A stretch of 64,000 nucleotides of DNA, taken from the NCBI GenBank assembly GCA_003254885.1, contig QANT01002714.1, positions 56,822-120,821 on the forward strand. Direction: 5' to 3'. A model generated the notes under the pieces. The model was not told the origin of the DNA, did no database searches, and saw only the letters and a program-made list of their open reading frames with translations. Positions within the stretch are counted from its first letter, which is position 1. Each line of letters starts with the position of its first letter. The position numbers were made by a program, and so were the translations under genes. The stretch is from Purshia tridentata (lineage: Eukaryota > Streptophyta > Magnoliopsida > Rosales > Rosaceae). Below are positions 1-10,170 of the stretch, piece after piece.

Positions 1-38
1 GACAAAACCAGTGATGAACTGCCTTATGATTTGAAAAG

Positions 39-827
39 ATGCATGGATTCTCCACTGTTGATGGCTTTGTGGAGATAACTGAATGCTTGGGAGAGATGAT
101 TAAATATGTGGCAAATGAACCCTCAGTAGGGCTTTTTTATGTTCAGCAGCACACTCAAAATGCAGTGCCCAATCTCGTTAGTCTCAGAAATAATGTTGTG
201 AATAAGTCACGTGAAACAACTTTGCACACTGAAGATTCAGAGGATTCCATAATTATGGTGAGATCAATGAAAGAATGCGGACTTCCCATTGCTGATGAGA
301 TGATTAGAGACATAAAGAAATCTTTAGCAGTTATGTCAACGAAACAACCGAAAAGAGGGTTAATCCATAACCAAACATCCAGTTTTCATACGGGAAGAGC
401 AAGCTCTTGGAAACCAGGCAGTTGGGGTCGTTCCACAAGTGATCTCCTGCAGGAAAGGGAAAGCAGTTATTTTTCTACTGTATTCAAATCTGCAAGAGAA
501 AAGGCCAGCAATTTCAAGTGGCCGCAACTTGATTCTAAAGAATTAAGACAGACCTCCCTTCATACTCCATCAGTATCAGTTGCTACTGCAAGTACTAGTT
601 CATCTATACCAGATACAGAGGCTGATGAGCTGCCCTTGTCGAGTCATGTTGTAGATGAGCCACAGGAAGAACAAGTTGATGATAGCTTGTCAACTCATAA
701 CTTATCATCACTGTCAGAAAACTATGATGAATTCAAGGCTGATAAAGAAGTTAAACTACAAGAGTGGTTGGAAGGGACTGGCAACCTAGATAAGCGCAGA
801 GAAGCAAGTGATGCAGAAAGATTTTAG
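39..827 (+). CDS. BORCS8/MEF2BNB-like protein (BORC-type subunit homologue)
   Basis: A single uninterrupted reading frame of 262 residues. The first ~100 residues resemble the BORCS8 (MEF2BNB) family: a helical segment with the signature ANEPSVGLFYVQQH near residues 25-38, then a charged helix ending around KKSLAVMSTKQPKRG. In animals BORCS8 is part of BORC, a lysosome-positioning complex; the plant role is not established. The rest (about residues 110-262) is Ser/Thr-rich and acidic, looks disordered and has no domain I recognise. Two in-frame stops lie at 12-17, just upstream of the ATG at 39, and an AG precedes the ATG, so the 5' UTR may be spliced. The start looks right because the family homology begins about ten residues later. 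The gene faces FLD tail to tail. The family call is moderately sure; function is inferred only. Confidence 0.72.
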   Translation: MHGFSTVDGFVEITECLGEMIKYVANEPSVGLFYVQQHTQNAVPNLVSLRNNVVNKSRETTLHTEDSEDSIIMVRSMKECGLPIADEMIRDIKKSLAVMSTKQPKRGLIHNQTSSFHTGRASSWKPGSWGRSTSDLLQERESSYFSTVFKSAREKASNFKWPQLDSKELRQTSLHTPSVSVATASTSSSIPDTEADELPLSSHVVDEPQEEQVDDSLSTHNLSSLSENYDEFKADKEVKLQEWLEGTGNLDKRREASDAERF

Positions 828-1640
828 CTTGTCAATGTTAAGATACTGAAAGAGCTTTATAGCATGTATATATTTTGTTGTGTCTTGTGTTATTATCTAT
901 GGAAAATAATATATACACGATTATTTGAAAAATTGAATTTTTAAGGATGATTTTAATAAAAACAAAAATAAAAGTTCTTCCTCTGATGCTTATTGGTCCA
1001 ATATAGCTAGGGATAGTTGACTGAGTATGGTGTGTGATAAGAGTAGGGTGTGATAGAGTACCATGCATCTTGAATTCCTTGATGGTACAAAGAGTAATCT
1101 ATCACTTTAACTTTTCACATATCGTACCACACCATTGTTGTTCCTTTTTTTTTTTTTTTAATAAAAGTTGGTCAATTTCAATGTAAAACTTCAAAATAAG
1201 GAGTAAAAACACTTTTTGAGGTGGGTATGTGGTTTGTCCTCTTAAACAAATTTTAAGTATTTGCATTTGTGGTGCATGCTCAAACATTGACCAAGACATG
1301 TAGTGAGGGTGGGCGGAATAAGGTCAAGATTAGGTTAAGTCCAGGTTTGTTTCCCTCGTGTAACCGAAAAAAAAAAAATTCAAATGTGCAAAAGACTCAA
1401 GTAATCTTTGAACTGTCCATGATCAGGGTTTTGAAAGTTCTACTTTCACACATATTCATTGATATACTCACACTCACCTGAATATTGCTAATTTATATTA
1501 GCTTCAGGGTCATTCTCTATTAAAGTAAAACAGCTTTGGATCTCTTTCTTTTACGGTTTTATTAAGATTCAATTCGATGGAGTGTCGCGTATGAAAAGTA
1601 AGCAGCATGCACAGAAGTAATATGATGTCTACAAGTACAC
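828..1640. other. Intergenic: 3' UTR of the BORCS8-like gene, then AT-rich spacer
   Basis: No coding region is supported. The first part probably holds the 3' UTR and poly(A) region of the upstream gene, with AATAAT- and AATAAA-like runs between 900 and 970. The rest is AT-rich with short poly-A and poly-T runs. Confidence 0.5.
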
Positions 1641-2461
1641 AATATTCTCAACAGAATAACGTTTTTATTAACAAATGAGTTGCTTTGAAAAAATTCCAGG
1701 CAGCACTTGCATCCAGTTATAAAATCTGATCATAATGGTACAAGGAAAATCATGATCATGTTCTACAATCTGTATTTTGTTTTATTTTGTAACTCGGTGA
1801 AAAATGAACACTACAAATCCGCAAAGAATGCTTCCTTCACACATTAACTCAACATCTTGTGGACCTGGATGGATCACAGTTCCACGAGCATTCCACCAGT
1901 CAACACCGTCTGGGGTATCATCATAAAAGCATCGGCCATGGGCAACACCTGCTTCACAATCAGCTTGGCAAGTGGCAACAAGTGTCATGGACAGACAGTA
2001 GGTATAATTGTGGCATTGTTCCTGAGTTTCACCTGAAGTCCTAGGCCAAAGTTGTGGCCGTGATCGTCATCTGTGCATTTAATTTGGACATCTTGAAAGA
2101 TGGCTCAGAGTTGATCTTGCTTGATGTTCAATTGGATACCACCTTTGTCACTGAGCAGAGTAGGAGCCAGCAAGTGGGACAAATTTCTTCTACAATTGAG
2201 GATGGTGGTTGTGGCTATCCAGTCAAAGACCATGCTCAGCACAAAATAGCTCTCACAAGGCTGGTAGCAGGACCTGGTCTTGGTGGCCCTTGTACACAGA
2301 CTCAAAGGTGAATAGGAACAGTCCCATAAATTCAGCAAAGCATGCACCAAAAAGACCGACTCCGCAAGAACAAAGGATGATCTCAAAGCTACAGAAAGCA
2401 AACAATTCTCACCGTAAAAAGAAACACAATTAATCAAGTAAAGAAAAACCCTGCACTGCAT
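1641..2461 (-). other. Probable FLD 3' UTR with coding-like, multiply broken fragments
   Basis: On the minus strand an AATAAA lies near 1664-1669 and would suit a transcript end around 1640. That makes this block a plausible extended, spliced 3' UTR of FLD: a good donor follows the FLD stop near 2596, and a pyrimidine-rich acceptor (TTTCTGTAG) sits near 2388. Several minus-strand frames read like a cysteine-rich membrane protein, for example FEIILCSCGVGLFGACFAEF just after that acceptor and a Cys-rich stretch at 1782-1988. They lie in different frames, separated by stops. I do not recognise a family. It could equally be a decayed gene fragment. Confidence 0.35.
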
Positions 2462-2624
2462 AAATAAGAGAATTTTGATTTAGAAAAACTAAAATTTCCA
2501 CTACATGTGTTCAGCATCCATTAGTGGAAATGAGACTGTTAAGATGACGGATGATAAGTGTGACTAGAAAAGACAGAAATTAATTAAAAGACATCTCACC
2601 TCTCAACTGAAAGAGGTCACCTAA

Positions 2625-5600
2625 TCATTGCTTCAGCGAGTCAGAATGAGTTTGGCCTAACAAAATACAGAAAACGATATCAGTTTTTCATTGGGAAAAT
2701 TTGATATTGACTTGAGAAAAAAAGAAAAAAAAAAGAGAGAGAGCCACTACCTTAGTTTGCAATAAAAGATTATTAAAGACAGTAAACTAAAAGAAATTAA
2801 AGACTTTGTTGCATGCTCTACAAATTCTTTTTTTCAAAAAGAAGAAGAATATAAAGCCACCACTTCAGTTGGCAAAAAGGGTTGCCAATATGCATAGACT
2901 CATAGAGTAATAAAAATAAGTTAAGAAACATCCAAATTTACCTGAACCAAGTGTGTTGGAGAGAGCTTGAATTGAGGTCTTAGTTTCATCTGACACTTCA
3001 CCATTAACATTTGAATTAGCAGAAAGGGCCAATCCATTACTGTTGCGCATTATTTTAGCCCTTCTGGGAAAATTAAGGAAAATAACAAGAGTATAAATTA
3101 ATAACTCAATTCAATTAGTAAAAGAGATATCTTTATCATGAGAGAAAAAAGAGATGCATGAAATATCCAAGCAACAGAAAATTCAAAGCTTATACCTGAC
3201 CAATTTTTGTTTCAAGGTGCCAGTTTTCAGCTTTGATATCCCTTCAAAAACCACTTTAATTGTTATTTCCATTTCTATGGTTCATATTGTGCAGAAAAAT
3301 ATATTCATAAATTTCAGCGTTAAACACTCACCAGACTTTAAAGCCAAAGCTGAGGATGGTCTTCGATTGCCCCTCTCAGCTTTTATTAAGGCAATTACTG
3401 AATCAGCAGTAGGCCCCAAACCTTTTCTCCCCACCAGTTTCACTCCCAGCTTTTCACAGAGGTAATTCAACCTCATCTCATCACCTCCTCGCACCTCTCT
3501 GAGCTCAAGGGCCTGCTGCCTTGATAACAAAGTGTAAACATGAAGCTGGTGCTGCTGATTAAAATGTGACTGAAGCTGCTGAAAAAGTAACTTATTCGAA
3601 TGCTGTTGATCAGATTTTGAACCGTTATGACTCTTCTTCCGAGGGTCATTAAATGTCACCCTTAAAATTGCCGTTGACTTAGGATCAGCATTCTTTCGAC
3701 CAAAAATAACAGAAAAACTCCCAAACTCCAAATCAGGTTCCCTAAATAAATCTGCAAGAAGGGAAGCACAGGAATGGGCATTCTTTGATGGGCTCCTGTT
3801 AACCTTTATCCTCAGGGCTCTAGCATTAGCATAGTGAGCCATATTTGCAGCTTCCCTGAGCCCACTAAGAAAAGCTCCATGCATGGTTGCAGGATATCTC
3901 CTATTGGTAGCTTCGCCAGCAAAGAAAAGTCGTCCATCTCCTACACTTTCGGCTAAAATATCATAATCATCTCCTGATGCCCCAACTGCAACATTAGAGT
4001 AAGAACCTAGGCTGAAGGGATCGCTTCCCCATCTGGTACAGACTGTTTGGATGGGCTCTGGGACACTAATTCCTTGCGGTTCATAAATACCTGCATACAT
4101 TTATGCCAGCACCTCATAATAATTACTTTTTAATCAGCAGCTAACTGAATGGTTATTTTTTCTGGCCAAATGCTAACTTTATGGTTCAAATTCAACTACT
4201 TAAAAATTCACTACCACTGATGCTCAGAATAGTGATAGAAGATGGTCACAATTAAAAATAGTAAAACTACATAACCAGGTTAAGGGATTGTCTACCAAAA
4301 TATATACAAAAACATAAAAAGCATAAGGAGTATCAAAATTGCCATTAAGTCTTTTGTAATATAGCAATAACTGGAAATCGTTTTTTGTTCATGAACATAT
4401 TATATGAATAAATCACTAAAACATGAAGAATGATTTATTTAAATTTGTAGTCTGATATATGAGAACATAGCGTAAATTTATGAAAATAGATTCAAGCCAC
4501 AATATCATAAGCTAAATTGCTAAAATGAAAGGATTACCCTTGAGAATCTGAAGAACTCGGGTCACAGCATCCGTAGGCGGCATGCTCTCAAACTTATGTG
4601 CAGCTTCACCTGCTACTAAAGCAATTAAGAGGGGACCACCAGCAACTGTTGCATAGCTGTAAAACAGGAAAAACTCCCCTCGACGGCTTGGATCATCAGA
4701 AAGGTGGCCAAAGGTATCAAGATCTGTGCCCCAAAACACATGAGGAAAAAGCATTGCAACCTTATTCAACAGCCCGAACCCCAACCTCTTTATTCCATCA
4801 AGCTTTCTCTGAGGCAACTCAGGAATAAACTTGATGGACCCACTCTTCAAAACCCCAAGTGGAACGGTGCACAAAGCCATATCACCCTCAAAAACCTGGC
4901 CGCCAGCAATAACCTGTACTCCATCACTACCATACCTAATTGTGTGCACAGTTTTCTCATATAAGATCGGCACATTCTCTGCCAAAGCCTGAACCAGCCT
5001 TCCATTACCTCCAGGCAAGAAGCAATGGTCCCCTCCCATATCATACGGATCATCTTGGTCCCAAAATGCAAGTGAAAGTTTTGATATTAACCCTGCATTT
5101 GCATATTCCAAATTTGCAAGATGCCAATTAAACAAGTTCATCTCCTCAGCGTTCACTGCATCCCCATAAACCTGCCAGAACGTTTCCAATGCTGCACCAA
5201 GAGACACATCAACTGAAACCCCTCCCATTAACTGCCTAAGCCTACTTGCCTTATCTAAGAGATGGTTAAAAGCAGTTTCCACTTTCATATCCATATCAGG
5301 ATCTACAGGCTTCCCATCAAAACTATAAAGTGGGCACTTGTCTCTCACTTTATGAAGCATATAACCCAATTGGCGTGCAACAATGCCAAGTGGGTTCCCT
5401 AATGTACCAGTTAAAACACTCCCACCTAAATCAGCCGCTGCTTGACATACCCTAATTCCTCCCTCCATTTTCTTTGTATAGACCCGCCCACCCACACGCT
5501 TCCTACCCTCCAAAACAGTCACTTTATACCCAAAACGCATCATTTGCCTGGCAGCAGCCAGACCAGCAAGCCCAGCACCAATCACAATCACACTCCTTTT

Positions 5601-6296
5601 ACTAGGTTCAGCTGGAATCTTCTCTTTGATGGCCGGCGCAACCCCGAAGTTAATATATCCATGTGAAACCAGATAATTATATGTAGAGTCCAAAAGGGAA
5701 TGATAATGTTTAGGTATTGAATCAATAAACACATCTTTTGTAACCCAATTCGACACATTTTCGCGCCATTTGGCGATGATATGGTTCCGAATGAGGATGT
5801 AATTCACCTGCTCTATCCCCCCAATAACTCGAATAACCCCATAATCGATTTCCTCCTCGGTGAGGGAATCAGCAGGAAAACCAGCCGATAGCGCAATCAG
5901 TGCCTCGGCCGTGGACTCCTTATTGATCACAATGATCTCGTCGGAGATATCCGGCACTGAATAATTAGTGTTTTCTACATTGTGCCTAATTGGATGAGCT
6001 GAAATTGAGCTAGAAGAAGAAGAAGAAGCAAGACCGTTATTCTTACTGTTGAAAGCGCCGTTGGGAATCGGAGGTAAGTGAAACGACGTCGCAACGCGAT
6101 GAGGCCTGCCTCGTCTCCGCTTCTTAGGGATCGTGAACGAAAGAAGATGAGCCGAGCCAGGGTTTTGGGTTGAGTTTGGATTTGGCCCTGCGGTTGGGTT
6201 AGGTTTAGGGATAGGGTTTTCTGGGGGCACAAAGAGAGCGAATGGGATAGGAGGGAACGAAGAAAAATCGTCGGGGAATTCGTTTGGTGGATTCAT
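2625..6296 (-). CDS. FLD: FLOWERING LOCUS D, LSD1-type histone demethylase homologue
   Basis: Five coding exons: 4538-6296, 3332-4090, 3196-3241, 2942-3063 and 2625-2656 (all minus). They join in phase to 905 residues, close to Arabidopsis FLD. FLD acts in the autonomous flowering pathway, silencing FLC-type loci through histone demethylation. Visible parts: a Pro-rich N-terminus with an AT-hook-like basic patch ([10 protein letters not shown], residues 58-67); a SWIRM domain at about 125-222; the FAD-binding GAGLAG motif at 240-245; and a split amine-oxidase domain with [20 protein letters not shown] and FFAGEAT near the C-terminal half. It is assigned to FLD rather than LDL1/2/3 by FLD-type stretches such as [20 protein letters not shown] and the tail [20 protein letters not shown]. 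The start is the first Met of a frame opening with a Pro-rich tail typical of FLD. The two small 3' exons and the final 10-residue exon rest on splice sites and phase alone. Confidence 0.93.
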
Positions 6297-6576
6297 CGCT
6301 GTCCGTACTGGTTGTGGTAGTGGTGGTGGGGAAGAGTTACGTTGGAGGTGGCGAAGGAGGAGGGGAAAGGGACTGTTTGGCAGCCGAGAAAATTTTGCGC
6401 GGTTAACTGAATTAACGGGTTTCGGCTAAATACGGTTCAAGTCTTTAGCGGTAATTTTATTATGGGCCGCGGGGTTACCATATCAGGCTTCTAATTGTTG
6501 GACCCATTGTTTGTTGGACCATGCATCAGAGTTTGATTAAGCAGGTTTTTATTCATACCCCCAAATTTGCTAATAA

Positions 6577-6868
6577 GGACTCGTTTGACAGTTTTTTTAG
6601 AATTATCAAAAGTACTTTCAAATTAGTAAAAACGCTTTTGATAACGTTTGACAAAAATGTATATAAGTGCTTTTAGGTTATAAAAGCATTTTTAAGGGGT
6701 TTTATGAGAAGCATCTGATAGGTGCTTTTATCAAGAAGCACTTTAAGTGCTTTTGCATGAACCACTTTAAATTTTTATAAAAATTTGTATGTATTTTTTT
6801 ACAGAAGCGCTTTTAGCAAAAACGCTACTAAATAAAAACGCTTCTAAAAAACAGTGTCAAATAGGCCC
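6577..6868. mobile_element. MITE-like element (PIF/Harbinger-type by TSD)
   Basis: A 292-bp non-coding element. Its left end reads GGACTCGTTTGACAG and its right end, reverse-complemented, reads GGGCCTATTTGACACTG; the inverted termini continue into a shared GTTTTTTAGAA-type run. The flanks are TAA on both sides (6574-6576 and 6869-6871), the three-base duplication expected for PIF/Harbinger Tourist-like MITEs. The interior is full of AAGCGCTTTTA-like blocks on both strands and has no open frame. Superfamily assignment rests only on the TSD. Confidence 0.7.
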
Positions 6869-7044
6869 TAAGACTCCTCGTGGACCTCGTCTCCTTTTTC
6901 CTTATAATTTTTAAAGCCTACCCCTTGAATAACTTGAAAAAAGAAAAATAGGTATCAAAAGATTTGCTTAAGTGTGGAATATGTACTACAATTTTCATTA
7001 AAATTGGGGCTTAGAGAGTTGGACAAAATAAAATATGGGGTTTA

Positions 7045-7152
7045 GAGAACACTTTATTGGGTGTGGGATCACCACCTATAAAATTATTTTATTAATTTTT
7101 ATGTAATTAACCCTTTGGAGAACACTTTATTGGGTGTGGGATCACCACCTAT
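7045..7152. repeat. 35-bp direct repeat, two copies
   Basis: An identical 35-base segment beginning GAGAACACTTTATTGGG and ending ATCACCACCTAT occurs at 7045-7079 and 7118-7152, with 38 AT-rich bases between. It looks like a recent local duplication; no function is evident. Confidence 0.85.
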
Positions 7153-7545
7153 CTAATATCCATAGAAGACATCAGATTTTCTCAAGTTAAAAAATAAAAG
7201 AAATTATACGAGATTATTGATAGTTATTAATGTTGAGTAAGAGAGGAAGGAACCTAAATAAGAATAGTCAAATAAATATACACTTATTCTTTAGGACATT
7301 TTTTCTTAATTCCAAGTTGAAAACTCAAACCCAAGTGGGTTTAACTTGTTCCTTTCTTAGCAAACAAACTTATTAACTTGGAGAATTGAACATATTATTG
7401 AATGTAGGAAGAAAAACAGTACTACTATAATACCAAAAGTTATAATTATCGTTAATTCATTGGATAATTTTTCAATTTAATCATCTTGGTCATTCATGGC
7501 AACAAAATTATTTGTAGGCTAAATAGTAGCTTAATTGAACATAAA

Positions 7546-8343
7546 GGCCACGTTTGGTGTGCATGATTAGATTGGAAAGAATAATCAACATTGGATTGAA
7601 TTGTAAAGCATTGCATTGGAAAGAATAAGTCTAATCCAATGCCATGTTTGGTGGTGCACAAGGATTAGCTAAATAAGATTACATTAGACATATTTTTCAC
7701 AAATCATAAATAATTTTTTTTTTCACATTTTAGAATAATAAATTAAGCAAACTAAAATAAGAATATATTTTTTTCATCTTCAAAGTACACACATAAATGC
7801 AAAAAAAAAATTTAAGAACCCAAAATCAAATTGGAAGGAAAATACTCAAAATTAAATTCAAATAAACAAAGAAATTAAAAACCCAAAATCAAATTAAAAG
7901 AAAAACAAAATCCAAATTAGTATATATTCAAGAGAGAAATTAGATCTAAGATAAACTTAGCAGAGATGAGAGAGAGAGAGAGAGAGAGAGCCAAAGTAGC
8001 AGCAACGTGAGACTAAGGATAAGTTATCCTTACATTTTGAATTGGATAAGTTAATCAAATTAAAAGAAAAACAAAATCCAAATTAGTAGATATCCAAGAG
8101 AGAAATTAGATCTAAGATAAACTTAGCAGAGATGAGAGAGAGAGAGCCAAAGTAGCAGCAACGTGAGACTAAGGATAAGTTATCCGTACATTTTGAATTG
8201 GATAAGTTATCCAATTAGATATAACATAAGTAGGATTAGGTTGGATTGTGAGTTTTCCAATCCAAAGTCCTTTTTGATGCCCAAACTTGGAATAAGGATT
8301 ATTTATCCTATTTCATCCTCTTATCCGGCCCAACAAACGAGCC
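7546..8343. mobile_element. Non-autonomous inverted-repeat DNA element with internal duplication
   Basis: A 798-bp element. Left terminus GGCCACGTTTGGTG; right terminus reverse-complemented GGCTCGTTTGTTGG. TAAA flanks both ends (7542-7545 and 8344-8347), consistent with a TAA or TAAA target duplication. The subterminal regions share GGATTA/TAATCC-rich words. No transposase frame is present. The interior carries a tandem duplication of about 160 bp (see 7891-8212). Probably a MITE or small Harbinger-like derivative. Confidence 0.6.
7891..8212. repeat. Tandem duplication (~160 bp) inside the 7546-8343 element
   Basis: Two consecutive copies begin with AATTAAAAGAAAAACAAAAT (about 7894 and 8057). 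They share the block AAGAGAGAAATTAGATCTAA, a GA run and CCAAAGTAGCAGCAACGTG. The copies differ in GA-run length (longer in the first) and by a few substitutions. Confidence 0.75.
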
Positions 8344-8940
8344 TAAAGTTAATATATATGCTATGATTAAGTGCCTTGTTAGTGTTAAAAAATAACATAT
8401 TAAAAATTATAATGATTTAAAAATAATTTAAACGAAGTAATAAAATATGGAAAATAACTCACTCCAATTATTATTGAAGTAGACTCTCCTAAATTAGTCT
8501 TAACATCACTATTCTCTATTGCATATTGGGGATATTTTAATTGAATAGTATATTTGGATTAACTTTTATCATAGTGTGTATTGTTACTCACTTAATTATT
8601 TGTGGGAGTTTATAACTAAGTTATATGTAAAACTTATGGAAATATTACTTTTTTAGAAGTATTAATGAAATAGATGCATGATTCAAATGAACCAACTAAC
8701 AATGTGCTAGTTTACCGATCTAATGACAAAATATTTTTCTATCAGCCACGATGGAAAAAAATAATAATAAAGATACGTGTAATATGTTAAAATGTTTTAC
8801 TCGTAATCTCGCGTCCTCGACGGTCAGATTTTCAATTTACCTTTCACCTTGAGGCTCCGAGTCTTCGACCCGCTAAGCTGCCCAAATAGTCCATATTACC
8901 TTAAAAAAAACAAAAAAACAAAAAAACAAAAAAAAGAAAT

Positions 8941-10170
8941 TTGGACGAAAGCTGCAGGCGTGGCTCTTTCATACTTTTCTTCTACCGTCTGAATAAAATA
9001 AGTACTTGTCTTCCACCGTCTCTGGCCAGCTATCGATCCAGTTGGCCCCGCACCACCGTCATTCGGATCCATTTCGCTCCAGCTCCGACCTCCAATGCAC
9101 CTCCTGCTCCGAATACCCGATCCATAGTTAGCTCCGAACTCGACCATATACAAATCCCAGTTCCGAAGCACTCACTCTTTCTCCACTAATCTCCCATTCA
9201 ATTCACTTCCATTCGTACGCAATTCGTCATCTCCAAGACGACGCTGTTTTGAGTTTCAGATTCAATACTTTGCCGCCTTAGTAATCGGTAATCATTTAAT
9301 TTTTCATTGAATTTCACTGTTCATTTGTGATATTGTGCGAGAATTGCTTCGTTTTCGGTGTTCTCTATACTGGATCTAGAGGTATTTTTTCCTCCTCCAA
9401 TCTCTACCTGCTGTTTGGTTGCTCAGAAAGCTGCGGGGGAAGTTTGAACTATTGTGGTCGCTGTTGCTGTTTTGTTTATAGGTAATAGAAAATTCAGCTC
9501 AACTTTGCCGAGTAGTTGTGTCGAGCTCAGTTGAAGTTATTATGATTATGCGTCATTGGAGATATTGCATATGCATTTGGAACTGGAATTTCAATAATGC
9601 GCTGTTTGCACACATTTTGTGGAAAAATTAGAAAAGGATTTGAAGGAAATTTGGAGGACTTTTTTGTTTTGTTTTTTGGGGCTCTTTTGGTTATAAAAGC
9701 TAAAAATGTAGTTCAACAAAGTATACTTGCAGCATTTTCTTCACTTAATTTTGTTCTGAAAGCTAATTGTTATGTCTATGGTTGAATCAAAGTAGTACTA
9801 GCATATGTTAGACTTCAAAAATTACCTATATCTTGGTCGTTTCTTTATTTACTTTTTTTTTTAAAGAATTTTGTTGGCTGCCAAATAACGTGTCGCAGAA
9901 TGTTTGGGCCTGTTATTTATTTGCTCGCCTGATGGTGTATGGAGCTGCCACCGCCTGATTTTGTTGATTTTTAAAACCACAATAAATTTGGGTGGTATAT
10001 CCTCAGAAATATAAAAGAAAATGGCATATTTGAATTTTTCTTAGGAATACCACTGGACGAACAATGTATGTTTACTAATTGAGGAAATCATGCCCTTTAT
10101 TTTCAGTTTGGACCAAGGCTTTGTTGGAATGAGTTGATTTCTACAGAATTTGCCGAGGTGAAAACTCATT
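8941..10170 (+). promoter_or_regulatory. SEC8 promoter and probable spliced 5' leader
   Basis: A CT-rich, less AT-biased stretch (about 9000-9290) typical of a plant core promoter and 5' UTR is followed by a donor-like CGGTAATC near 9287. An acceptor TTTTCAG ends at 10106, 64 bases before the SEC8 start codon. This suggests a 5'-UTR intron of about 0.8 kb. No clear TATA box was identified. Confidence 0.4.

Larger units (their letters stand above)
6297..8940. other. Intergenic between divergent FLD and SEC8
   Basis: About 2.6 kb of AT-rich DNA between two divergent genes. It holds the FLD promoter side (6297-6540), two inverted-repeat elements (6577-6868 and 7546-8343) and a 35-bp direct repeat (7045-7079 and 7118-7152). 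The rest (8344-8940) shows no coding signal. Confidence 0.7.
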
